Assembly (NCBI GenBank): GCA_964639245.1
Contig: CAZXCU010000002.1
Coordinates: 558,001-622,000 of the forward strand
Reading direction: 5' to 3'
Length of the DNA: 64,000 nucleotides
Origin: SB15 sp964639245
Lineage (GTDB): Bacteria; Chloroflexota; Anaerolineae; Aggregatilineales; J027
A program made the position numbers and the translations under genes. Below the pieces are notes generated by a model, which worked only from the letters and a program-made list of their open reading frames with translations, was not told where the DNA came from and did not search any database. Shown here piece by piece: positions 15,562-23,484 of this stretch (position 1 is the stretch's first letter; each line of letters opens with the position of its first letter).

Positions 15562-16863
15562 TTGGAAGTTGCAATATTACTTGTCCTCATCTTTTTTAAT
15601 GGCTTTTTAGCCCTGTCTGAAATCGCGGTGGTGTCCTCCCGTCCAACCCGCCTCCAACATCTGGCGGACGATGGCAACACTGCTGCCAAAACCGCCCTTG
15701 AGCTTTCAGCCTCCCCCGGACGGTTTTTATCGACGGTGCAGGTGGGGATTACACTCATCGGGGTGCTGTCTGGGGCGTTTGGGAGCGCAGCAATTGCGGG
15801 GGATTTATCGGCGCAAATCGAAAAAGTGGATGGGCTAGCAGCGTATAGTGAAACCATTGCTATTGTGGTGATTGTGGCACTGACGACTTACCTTTCTTTG
15901 ATTATCGGCGAACTGGTGCCTAAACAACTGGCAATTAAAAATCCTGAAAAATTCGCGTTGCTGGTCGCGCCTCCAATGAAAACCCTCTCGTGGATTTCGA
16001 CCCCGGCGGTGAATTTGTTGAGCTTGTCCAGCGATTTTGTGCTGCGGTTGATGGGGGCAGATGCCCACCAACAAGATCCTGTCACAGAAGCCGAAGTGCT
16101 GGCGATGATTGAGCAGGGGATTGCTTCTGGTGTGTTTGAAGTTTCGGAACACGAAATCATTGAGAATGTGCTGGGCTTGGCTGACCAGCGCGTAACCGAA
16201 GCCATGACTTTTCGGACGGATATTGTGTGGCTCGAAGCGGAAGCACCTTTTGAAGATATTCAGCGCACGATTATCGAAAATACCTATGCCTTTTACCCGG
16301 TGTGCAAAGGTAGTGTCGAAAATATCTTGGGGGTGGTGCGGGCGAAAGATTTGCTGGTGCATCTGCTGAGTAAACAGCCATTTGATTTAAAATCGATTAT
16401 GCAACCGCCCTTGTATGTGCCGGAAAGCAATCGGATTGCGAAGGTCTTAGCCTTGTTCAAAACCAGCCGTACCGAAATCGCGTTTGTGATTGGCGAGTTT
16501 GGCGGGATTGAAGGCTTGGTGACGATGGACGATTTGATTCAAGAGGTGTTTGGGGATATTGATGATATTGATGACCCCGAAGCGGTGCAGCGTGCCGATG
16601 GGTCGTGGCTGTTGGATGGGACGCTGCCGTTTGACGAATTGGAAGATGTGCTGCCGGAAATTAACTTGCCTGACCCTAAAGAGCGCGATTATGAAACGCT
16701 GGCGGGTTTTATCCTGACGCAATTGGGGCGCATCCCTGAAGCAGCCGATTTTTTCGAGTGGCAGGGATTGCGCTTTGAAGTGGTGGACATGGACGGCAGA
16801 CGTATCGATAAGGTGTTGGTGAGTTATAAACCATCCGAAACCCCGCCATCAGCAGCTTCTTGA
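15562..16863 (+). CDS. CorC/HlyC-family (CNNM-type) membrane protein
   Basis: A 433-residue member of the DUF21-CBS family, linked to Mg2+/Co2+ transport. The DUF21 membrane domain covers about 1-190, with LIFFNGFLALSEIAVVSSRP near the start. Two CBS domains follow (about 205-330, including MTFRTDIVWLEAEAPFEDIQ and FGGIEGLVTMDDLIQEVFGD). The C-terminal CorC/HlyC domain (about 340-420) has LAGFILTQLGRIPEAADFF. The start is TTG 15562, with AAAAAGG upstream. An extended -10 (TGGTACACT, 15531-15539) sits 22 bp upstream of the start. Its 3' end overlaps the convergent CNB-TIR gene by 40 bp. Confidence 0.93.
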   Translation: MEVAILLVLIFFNGFLALSEIAVVSSRPTRLQHLADDGNTAAKTALELSASPGRFLSTVQVGITLIGVLSGAFGSAAIAGDLSAQIEKVDGLAAYSETIAIVVIVALTTYLSLIIGELVPKQLAIKNPEKFALLVAPPMKTLSWISTPAVNLLSLSSDFVLRLMGADAHQQDPVTEAEVLAMIEQGIASGVFEVSEHEIIENVLGLADQRVTEAMTFRTDIVWLEAEAPFEDIQRTIIENTYAFYPVCKGSVENILGVVRAKDLLVHLLSKQPFDLKSIMQPPLYVPESNRIAKVLALFKTSRTEIAFVIGEFGGIEGLVTMDDLIQEVFGDIDDIDDPEAVQRADGSWLLDGTLPFDELEDVLPEINLPDPKERDYETLAGFILTQLGRIPEAADFFEWQGLRFEVVDMDGRRIDKVLVSYKPSETPPSAAS

Positions 16864-17696
16864 TGGGTGACATGCAGGGTGGAAACCAATTCTTGCAGGG
16901 CAGTTTCATAGGGTTCATGGATGAAATCAATAAATTGGAGTTTGTGTAGGCGGAACGGCACACGACATTCCCGATGCAGCAGGGGGACAATGCGCTTTTT
17001 GTTATCCAGATGATAATTCCATTCGTCGTCTACATTTTCGGAGGCCAGCGCATCCGGTGAGAGGACGAGAATCATAGCGCTGCACATATCCAAGGCCCGC
17101 CCGATTTGCCGCGACCAGCTTAAACCGGGGTCAATGTTGTGAATATCCAGCCACACATCCACACTGCGCCGTTTGAGGTCAATGGCAAGCTGCTCCACAA
17201 AGGCCTGGTCTTTGCGGGCATAGCTAACAAAAAACTTGGGTGGGGGTTGGGTTTTGCGGCGGTGTTTGGCGAGTTCTTCCACGCTGCGGTCTAGCTGGGT
17301 CAGGGTGCGTTTGATAACAATGCGGGAAATTGCCAGCACAATTTCCGGCGTTTTTTTCATGAGTGCTTGTAAATCTTCGCGGTTGATTTCGATAACGGTG
17401 GTGGGTTCGTTGGTCACAACATCGGCTGTGCGGGGTTCATCCAGCAGGAGGGCAAGTTCGCCAAAGCAGGTATCTTTAAGCGTGTCGATGAAATGCAGCC
17501 CGCCTTCGAGATGCTTCATGATGTCCACTCGACCATCAAGCAAAATGTAAAAGGTATCTTCAAGGGCGCGTTCTTTGCAGAGGGTTGTACCAGCAGGATA
17601 GGTATTGATACGAACATGGCTGGCAAGGTTCTCCAGCGATTCTTCACCCATATCATGAAACACATTCCGCAGCGCGGTTTTTACACGGTCTGTCAT
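16824..17696 (-). CDS. Cyclic nucleotide-binding domain fused to TIR domain (PycTIR-like architecture)
   Basis: A 290-residue two-domain protein without membrane segments. The CNB domain (about 10-130) has an intact phosphate-binding cassette, FGELALLLDEPRTADV (78-93, E80 and R89). A charged linker leads to the TIR domain (153-265), which begins KFFVSYARKDQAFVEQ. DVWLDIHNIDPGLSWSRQI is the BB-loop region. S219-x2-V222-x2-E225 matches the SxxVxxE pattern that holds the catalytic glutamate of TIR NADases. Pycsar effectors of the PycTIR type also join a CNB and a TIR domain, but no cyclase lies nearby. It may be an orphan effector, or a signalling protein like the CNB kinase at 58 kb. ATG 17696 has AGGAAG upstream. 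Confidence 0.88.
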   Translation of the reverse strand: MTDRVKTALRNVFHDMGEESLENLASHVRINTYPAGTTLCKERALEDTFYILLDGRVDIMKHLEGGLHFIDTLKDTCFGELALLLDEPRTADVVTNEPTTVIEINREDLQALMKKTPEIVLAISRIVIKRTLTQLDRSVEELAKHRRKTQPPPKFFVSYARKDQAFVEQLAIDLKRRSVDVWLDIHNIDPGLSWSRQIGRALDMCSAMILVLSPDALASENVDDEWNYHLDNKKRIVPLLHRECRVPFRLHKLQFIDFIHEPYETALQELVSTLHVTHQEAADGGVSDGL

Positions 17697-17739
17697 GCTG
17701 ACTTCTTCCTGTACTTGTTATAACTATATATCAGAATAG

Positions 17740-17765
17740 AAAAAGTGGGCAGATTGGCCTGCCCA
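17740..17765 (-). terminator. Terminator after the secreted protein gene
   Basis: TGGGCAG (17746-17752) pairs with CTGCCCA (17759-17765). On the minus strand it is followed by a T-run (17744-17740). It separates the upstream minus-strand gene at 17777 from the CNB-TIR gene. Confidence 0.8.
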
Positions 17766-17776
17766 TAGAGGAAAAA

Positions 17777-19147
17777 TTACAGAGGTTCGCCATTTTCAAC
17801 AAGGCGTGTATAGGTGTCGGTGGAAGGGTCGTAGCGATAAATGCCTTGTGGATTGGGTGCGCCCTCCAAGCCATATTGAAAGTACAACAATGTACCATCC
17901 GCGAAAAGGTCAAAATAGTGGCCTGTATCTGCCCCGGGAAGTTCGGTGATTTGCCCATCAAAATAGGCAAAAGCATCCTGACTGTTTTCCCAGATAATAA
18001 ATCCCATGTCACTGTAGGTGATTTGAACGAAATTGAAGCCGGATTCTTTGAAAGTATTTTGCAGAATATAGGTTTGAGACTCGGTATCCCAAACGCTGTA
18101 GCCTATGGGCGATTCTTCGCTGGTGATGGTGAGGAGATAGCGACCATCAGGGGAGAGAACATCTTGAATGGGGGTGAAGACGATTTGGGGCGACCAATAG
18201 CCAATGAGATGGGCGAAATTATCCGCGCCTAATTGATAATAAGCATTGATGCCTGTATCCACGAGGATGATCTGCGAGTCATCGGGTTGGGTAACTGCGT
18301 AGACATAGCTATCACGGACGGGCAAGGTAAAAGTGGCTTGTGTCGTTTGGTCAAACGTCCGAACCTCAATCGGGCAATCGGCTTGGCAGATGGCAGGGGT
18401 GATGACAATGTTATCGCCAATGGGCGACCATAAACTGTTGCTGGCTGGGAAGGTTTCGGTTGTGCCATCGGCCTTGATGAGGGTTGGAACGGTGCTATCA
18501 TCCACGCGGCTAAAGAATAGCCAATTTTCGCCAAAAACATCCGCCATAAGAGTCGGAAAACGCTGGTTTTGGATCGTGAAAATAACCTGTTCGCTGGCGG
18601 TGGCAAGGGTGCGTTCGACAATTTCCCAAGTGCTGTCCCCATTTTGGCGGATGTAGCGCAGAAATTCACCCTCTTGAGAGAAAACCAGTGTATTGCCGTT
18701 GAAAAGCACGACGTTGGGAGTCAGGATTTCGGCGGTGTGGGTGTCCAAATTGACCAGTAGGGCGGTAATCACAGAGGTATCGCCGGGAACTTGCAGGACT
18801 GCGTAGGGATAGCTGAAATCGCGCAAAAAGAAACCACCTGTGACTGGATTCAGGTCTACAGGGGTCGTGATGGGCGTGGCGGAGTCGGGCGTAAGGTGAT
18901 AGAGGGTATTGTTGCCGTCCACTATGAGCGTTATGAGCATGGATTGGTCATCTAAGCGATTAGCGTAAGCGCGTTCGCTAAAGCCGCCTTCTAAAATGAG
19001 ATTGCTTTCACCTGCGGGAGTGTAGGCGGTGATGAGACCATTTTCAATATCTTGGGCAAAGTACCATTTTTCGTCAGCAGGGGCAGCCTGCGTAACGGTC
19101 AGGCTGGCTAGGAAGATCAAAAGTAGAGGCAAAATCCAAAATCGCAT
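17777..19147 (-). CDS. Secreted protein of unknown function, beta-propeller-like
   Basis: A 456-residue protein with a clear signal peptide (MRFWILPLLLIFLASLTVTQAA, cleavage near AAPA). The rest is beta-rich, with recurring motifs of propeller type such as YFAQDIENGLITAYTPAG, SPDGRYLLTITSEE, VWDTESQTYIL and YFDGQITELPGADTG. Only two cysteines occur outside the signal peptide, in a CQADC arrangement. It resembles the N-terminal part of the M23 protein at 14.1-15.5 kb in style but lacks a peptidase domain. GAGGAG precedes the ATG. A terminator follows. I do not recognise a specific family or activity. Confidence 0.8.
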   Translation of the reverse strand: MRFWILPLLLIFLASLTVTQAAPADEKWYFAQDIENGLITAYTPAGESNLILEGGFSERAYANRLDDQSMLITLIVDGNNTLYHLTPDSATPITTPVDLNPVTGGFFLRDFSYPYAVLQVPGDTSVITALLVNLDTHTAEILTPNVVLFNGNTLVFSQEGEFLRYIRQNGDSTWEIVERTLATASEQVIFTIQNQRFPTLMADVFGENWLFFSRVDDSTVPTLIKADGTTETFPASNSLWSPIGDNIVITPAICQADCPIEVRTFDQTTQATFTLPVRDSYVYAVTQPDDSQIILVDTGINAYYQLGADNFAHLIGYWSPQIVFTPIQDVLSPDGRYLLTITSEESPIGYSVWDTESQTYILQNTFKESGFNFVQITYSDMGFIIWENSQDAFAYFDGQITELPGADTGHYFDLFADGTLLYFQYGLEGAPNPQGIYRYDPSTDTYTRLVENGEPL

Positions 19148-19225
19148 GTTTTATCTCCTCATTTCATATTTCATTGTATGAGGTTAGGAAACTTGTGCGT
19201 CGGACTTTGGGTGGAAATTTACTCT

Positions 19226-19287
19226 GTAGCCTTGAGGGCGGGCTACGGGCGCAACAAATTGTTTTGAAACAGTGTTTTGCCGCGCCC
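19226..19287. repeat. Intergenic hairpins, possible REP-like element
   Basis: GTAGCC/GGCTAC (19226-19246) and GGGCGC/GCGCCC (19247-19252 with 19282-19287) fold back to back in a 160-bp gap. They are followed by ACTCGCCTCTAC, a string that recurs near 46333. No gene is visible. Confidence 0.35.
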
Positions 19288-19308
19288 TTAGAACTCGCCT
19301 CTACATGA

Positions 19309-19941
19309 TTACCCTACGGCAGCCATCATCTGTTGCACGAAGGCGATTTCATCTGCGTTGACGGTGTGACCCATGTTCGGGTAAATCCGTTCGGTGACGT
19401 TCGCCCCCATCTGTTGCAAAATCCGGGTGCTTTCGTGAACCCGTTCAAGCGGAATGTGAAAATCCACGTCGCTGCAACCAAGAAAAATCGGTGTGCCAGC
19501 GAAATCCCCCGGATAATTTTCCAGTGAAACCTTGTCGCCAATCAGCCCGCCACTGAGGACAGCGATTCCGCCATATTTTTTGGGGTTACGCGCCGCATAT
19601 TCCAGCGCGAGACATGCCCCCTGTGAAAATCCCAAGAGGATGATCTTTTCGGCGGGAATCCCGTTGGATTCAAGGTGATTCACGACTTCGCCGACGCGCA
19701 GCAATGCCGATGAGAGATAGGGTTCGTTTTGCTCGACAGGCACGATAAATCGCTGCGGATACCATGCCCCGCCTGCCGCTTGGGGGGCAAGATAGGCAAA
19801 ATTTTCCCCGTCAAATTCATCCGCGAGAGTCAAAATACTTTCGGCGGATGCACCGCGTCCGTGAATCATGACCATGGCGGCTTGGGCTTCAGCGAGTGGC
19901 TGTCCGGCGGCTAAAATGGGTTGGGTCTGATGCAACATCAT
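19309..19941 (-). CDS. Carboxylesterase/phospholipase-type alpha/beta hydrolase, MhqD-like
   Basis: A 210-residue hydrolase. The oxyanion strand MVMIHGRGASAE is near the start. The nucleophile elbow is GFSQG, the acid lies in GCSDVDFHIP, and the histidine in YPNMGHTVN. The frame opens seven codons earlier, but ATG 19941 shares four bases (ATGA) with the stop of the upstream dioxygenase gene and is the likely coupled start. In Bacillus subtilis the MhqE dioxygenase and MhqD hydrolase are co-encoded and protect against quinones; the same gene order here supports that role. No MhqR-type regulator is visible next to it. Confidence 0.88.
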   Translation of the reverse strand: MMLHQTQPILAAGQPLAEAQAAMVMIHGRGASAESILTLADEFDGENFAYLAPQAAGGAWYPQRFIVPVEQNEPYLSSALLRVGEVVNHLESNGIPAEKIILLGFSQGACLALEYAARNPKKYGGIAVLSGGLIGDKVSLENYPGDFAGTPIFLGCSDVDFHIPLERVHESTRILQQMGANVTERIYPNMGHTVNADEIAFVQQMMAAVG

Positions 19942-21026
19942 TCGGTTGGGACTCCGTTCCATGTTTCAACCGTAATCGGCGTGAGCGTTTGTTCGATAAC
20001 CGGGCGGCGGTCTTCAAACCAAGGCGGCAGTTTTAAACTGGTGCCAAGGGTAGCAACATCTTCATCCACCAAAAAGCCGGGGCCAACCGTTGCCAGCTCG
20101 ATGATATGCCCGTCGGGGTCGTTGGTGTAGATGCTTTTGAAGTAAATCCTGTCCATGATGGGCGAAACGCGGAAACCTGCCCGCATGAGTTTTTCACGCC
20201 ATTCCTTTTGCTCGTCCTCATCCTGCACGGCAAAGGCAATATGATGGGTTTGGCCTGCGCCCATTTCGGCACGGCGGGTTTTTTGTGGGTCACGCTCAAA
20301 ATAGGTGATGAGTGTGCCGGGTTTGCCATCATCCACGCCCCAATACCAGTGGGCGGAGTTCGGGTCATCAAAATTGGAGGTTTGTTTGACGAGGCGCATT
20401 CCGAGCAACCCGCCAAAAAAAGCATGAGTCCGTTCAATATCCGCCCCGATAGCCGTAATGTGGTGCATTCCGTCCATCAGCGCCATATCAGGGGTAATAA
20501 CAGGCACAGGGTCAGGCCACATTTCGGCTTTGATGCGTTCCTCATCCCGATTGCTGTGAATCATGGCTTCGGGCGGGGCTTTATATTCTGTGCCAATGCT
20601 GTCCGCGTCTTCGTCCATTGTCCAGCCGGGGCCGTCGGTGGCGATTTCCAAAATGGTGCCGTCAGGGTCGTTAAAGTAGATCGATTTGAAGTAGTGACGG
20701 TCATAAGGCCCATTGACAGGAACGCCTAAATCAAGCAAACGGCGTTTCCATTTGAGCAAGCCGTTAGTGTCCTTGACACGCAAGGCGAAATGGTGCGTTC
20801 CGCCAATGCCGGGTCTGCCGGGCGCAGAGCCGGGAATTTCAAAAAATGTGATGGCAGTACCGGGACGACCTGTTTCATCGCCAAAATAGAGGTGATAGTA
20901 ACCGGGTGCGTCAAAATTGACGGTTTTTTTGATGAAACGTTGTCCTAGCACCCGTGTATAAAAATCCACGTTGCGCTGGGCGTTGGCGGTGATGAGGGTA
21001 ATGTGGTGAATACCGAGAATCTTCAT
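19938..21026 (-). CDS. Ring-cleaving dioxygenase of the VOC superfamily, MhqE/MhqO-like
   Basis: A 362-residue protein with two similar halves. Half one has IHHITLITANAQRNVDFYTRV, GTHHFALRV and NDPDGTILEIATDGPGW. Half two has MHHITAIGADIERTHAFFGG, QTHHIAFAV and NDPDGHIIELATVGPGF. Each half keeps the H, H and E positions expected for an extradiol-type metal site. The family is linked to cleavage of hydroquinone or glutathione-like adducts of quinones. Its stop overlaps the start of the hydrolase gene by 4 bases, giving a two-gene operon. Full length for the family. Confidence 0.9.
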   Translation of the reverse strand: MKILGIHHITLITANAQRNVDFYTRVLGQRFIKKTVNFDAPGYYHLYFGDETGRPGTAITFFEIPGSAPGRPGIGGTHHFALRVKDTNGLLKWKRRLLDLGVPVNGPYDRHYFKSIYFNDPDGTILEIATDGPGWTMDEDADSIGTEYKAPPEAMIHSNRDEERIKAEMWPDPVPVITPDMALMDGMHHITAIGADIERTHAFFGGLLGMRLVKQTSNFDDPNSAHWYWGVDDGKPGTLITYFERDPQKTRRAEMGAGQTHHIAFAVQDEDEQKEWREKLMRAGFRVSPIMDRIYFKSIYTNDPDGHIIELATVGPGFLVDEDVATLGTSLKLPPWFEDRRPVIEQTLTPITVETWNGVPTE

Positions 21027-21168
21027 GGGTTGCTTTTTCCATCTCTGATTGCTGATGCCTAAAGCATAGCATTTTTAGAGAGGGGTGTATATCAAAATCA
21101 CATAAGAAACGGAATATAGTCCGTTTATGAGTAAATTTCTTATGCTGTTAAGGACAAGAAGATTTTGC

Positions 21169-21537
21169 CTAAAATACTTCGTAATCTTCTCGTTTTCGCT
21201 TTTGTTTAACGCGGGTCTTTTTTTCTTGTTCGTTGTAATAAATGAAAATTGAAAGAGGCAAAAATATCCAAGCGAAAACCCATGTGCAGAAAATAAAAGC
21301 CCATACTTGATATGGAATATAGATTGAGAAACTCAATGAGACAGTGAGTAATCCTAAACCTATTATTAAAGCCATTGCTCCACTAAGCCTACTACTTGGC
21401 GACGGGGACTCGTAAAATTTTCGTTGGCTCAAAGTGAAAATGTTGTATTTATAATACGTATAAGGTTTGCCTCTTAGAAGTATGAGTCCTTTCCAACAAA
21501 AAGCGATACCAAAATACAACCAGCAGATAGCTCCCAT
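21169..21537 (-). CDS. Small integral membrane protein, unknown
   Basis: A 122-residue AT-rich frame. It has three hydrophobic segments (about 3-20, 52-70 and 76-98) and a very basic C-terminal tail with KKTRVKQKRKRED. The start ATG lies 15 bases after the stop of the UbiA gene on the same strand, so it may be the last gene of that operon, although its RBS is weak. I recognise no family. It could be a membrane accessory protein; it could also be a non-conserved frame. Confidence 0.55.
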   Translation of the reverse strand: MGAICWLYFGIAFCWKGLILLRGKPYTYYKYNIFTLSQRKFYESPSPSSRLSGAMALIIGLGLLTVSLSFSIYIPYQVWAFIFCTWVFAWIFLPLSIFIYYNEQEKKTRVKQKRKREDYEVF

Positions 21538-21552
21538 TTGCTTAAGCCTAAG

Positions 21553-22461
21553 TCATTTAATTTGAATTATAAACCCTATCATTTCTAAAGTGGCTGTTCC
21601 CATGAGTAAGGAGATAGTGCTGAAAGTGAGCAGATTCCAGTGATTGGGATTGCGCCAGCCTTTGCGAAAAATATAGATGAATAGGGCGATAGCTAAAGGT
21701 AGGGGTAGAAGGGTAGCAAGGGCAATCGTCGTGGGGAGGCCAAGTAAAATCAAAATGGGCAGCGAAAGATAGGTCAGCAGCAGGGCGGATAAATAAAATT
21801 GAGCAGTGATTTTTTTGCCATACCCTACCACAAGCGTTGTCTTGCCGACCTTTGTATCACTTTCTGCATCCGGCACATTGACACTCAGCAGCATATTAAA
21901 TTGCAAAAATAGGAGGGGAATGAGGGCTAGGATAAAAGTTGTTGAGATGGTTTCGGCTTGGGTGTAATAGCCAATTAGCGGGGTGAAAAAAGCCAAAATG
22001 AGCGTCCCGAAAAATTCCCCCAACATTTGCGAATGGAGCTTGAGGGGCGGAGAACTGTAGCTCCAAGAGAGGCCGATGCTGAGAAGTAAAATGGGCAGCA
22101 GCCAAAAATTGCCTATCATGAAAGTTAAAATCAGGCTCAAAATACTGGCGGCAGTCGCACAAAAAATCGCGGCATAGAGGGCGGTACGGATGGGGAGTTC
22201 ACCACGAATCAACATGCGGCTACCGCCTGACCAATACGACGGGGCATGGTTGAGCATATCGGCGGGGTAGTCAAAATAGTCGTTGCTGTAATGCAGCATG
22301 AGTTGAGTCAGAGTGACAATGAGTTGACCGACCACATAAATTTCAGGCGAAATTTGATAGCCTTCATTGTAGGCAATGGACACCCCCAAACCGTAAAAAA
22401 TGAATCCACCGCTGAGGAACATCAGGCGGCTGAGTTTGATAAACGCAATCAGTTTTTTCAT
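21553..22461 (-). CDS. UbiA-family prenyltransferase, MenA-like
   Basis: A 302-residue polytopic enzyme that joins a polyprenyl chain to an aromatic acceptor in the membrane. The first Asp-rich motif is N60-D61-YF-D64-YPA-D68, and the second is VPDAESDTKVGKTTL (197-211). About eight hydrophobic helices surround them. The motifs fit the MenA (1,4-dihydroxy-2-naphthoate) group best, but other quinone or ether-lipid enzymes are possible. It overlaps the upstream UbiA gene by 4 bases (ATGA), so the pair is translationally coupled. No other men genes are in the window. Confidence 0.85.
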   Translation of the reverse strand: MKKLIAFIKLSRLMFLSGGFIFYGLGVSIAYNEGYQISPEIYVVGQLIVTLTQLMLHYSNDYFDYPADMLNHAPSYWSGGSRMLIRGELPIRTALYAAIFCATAASILSLILTFMIGNFWLLPILLLSIGLSWSYSSPPLKLHSQMLGEFFGTLILAFFTPLIGYYTQAETISTTFILALIPLLFLQFNMLLSVNVPDAESDTKVGKTTLVVGYGKKITAQFYLSALLLTYLSLPILILLGLPTTIALATLLPLPLAIALFIYIFRKGWRNPNHWNLLTFSTISLLMGTATLEMIGFIIQIK

Positions 22462-23348
22462 ACGAGGGAATGTTCTGCAAAGGCAACAGCTAGGAAAAAC
22501 ACGATAAATTCTAGGTAAAACAGATTCCAGATAAACATATAGTATTTGAAAATTGTCCGGGGGGTGCGATAAAGCAGGAAAATAATGAGCAAAAGGGTAT
22601 GAAAAGTCACGACCAAAACGCTGTTGAGTTGCTGGATTCCGATGAGTCCTATACCAATCATGACCAGATAGCAGCCGACTAGAATTATTTTACACAGGAA
22701 TAACACTCGCGCTGTGCCAATCCGAGTGACAAGGGTAGAAATCGAGTGCTGCATGTCGCCTTCGATGTCGGGGATGTCTTTCATCAGCGCAATAACTGTC
22801 GAGAAACTTGCCATTAGTAAAATAAAAATGAGGACATGCAGGGGAAGTTCGGCTGTCCCTGTAAAGGTGTAGGTGTAGGACACATAAATACCCCCATTGC
22901 CGATGATGCCCCGTGCGAGGATGATAGACAGCCCGGCGAAAAATGAAAAGCGCTTGAGGCGAATCGGCGGGAGGGAATAGGCCGTGCCAATCAAAAAGAC
23001 AAGGGCAATCGTGGAAAATAAGTAAAAGTTTTGCATCGCAGCGACCCCTATGCCTATCATGGCAGCGCTGGCGACAATCCATTTTGCCTGTAAATCAGTG
23101 AGTTGATGGCTAACAAGGGGCAGATAGGGTTTGTTGATTTTATCAATTTCAATGTCGGTGAGTTGATTCAAGCCCACCACGTAAAGATTGACCGCAATGC
23201 TGGCAATCAATGTGAAAAAAAGAAGCATTGGATGAGAGTTGCTCTTGGTACTGTGTTGGGCAATGAAATACAGCGAAAAAACGGCAAGGGTTGTGCCAAA
23301 AATCGTATGGGGACGGGCGAAATTCCAGAAGGCGGCAATGATGTGCAA
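22458..23348 (-). CDS. UbiA-family prenyltransferase, homogentisate-prenyltransferase-like
   Basis: A 296-residue membrane prenyltransferase. The first motif, NQLTDIEIDKINKP (61-74), has the NQxxDxxxDxxNKP form typical of homogentisate phytyl/solanesyl transferases and chlorophyll synthases. The second is KDIPDIEGDMQHSISTL (190-206), also typical of that branch. Nine hydrophobic segments are visible. The start is TTG 23348 with AAGGGA upstream; no ATG fits. It is the first gene of the coupled UbiA pair. A tocopherol-like or plastoquinone-like product is a possibility suggested by motif type only. Confidence 0.83.
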   Translation of the reverse strand: MHIIAAFWNFARPHTIFGTTLAVFSLYFIAQHSTKSNSHPMLLFFTLIASIAVNLYVVGLNQLTDIEIDKINKPYLPLVSHQLTDLQAKWIVASAAMIGIGVAAMQNFYLFSTIALVFLIGTAYSLPPIRLKRFSFFAGLSIILARGIIGNGGIYVSYTYTFTGTAELPLHVLIFILLMASFSTVIALMKDIPDIEGDMQHSISTLVTRIGTARVLFLCKIILVGCYLVMIGIGLIGIQQLNSVLVVTFHTLLLIIFLLYRTPRTIFKYYMFIWNLFYLEFIVFFLAVAFAEHSLV

Positions 23349-23484
23349 CAGTGTGATTTCCCTTGTCTACTATTCAGACCATAGCACAAGGGGAAATTTC
23401 GGTCATATCAGCAAACAGTCCGCATGGCAATAAATTCCCGCGCTGTGGATAAGAAGTCGGTTAAAACCGACGTGGAAGCGCAAG

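Noticed and set aside
16824..17696. Complete Pycsar defence system
   Set aside because: No cyclase gene is present; only the effector-like architecture is seen.
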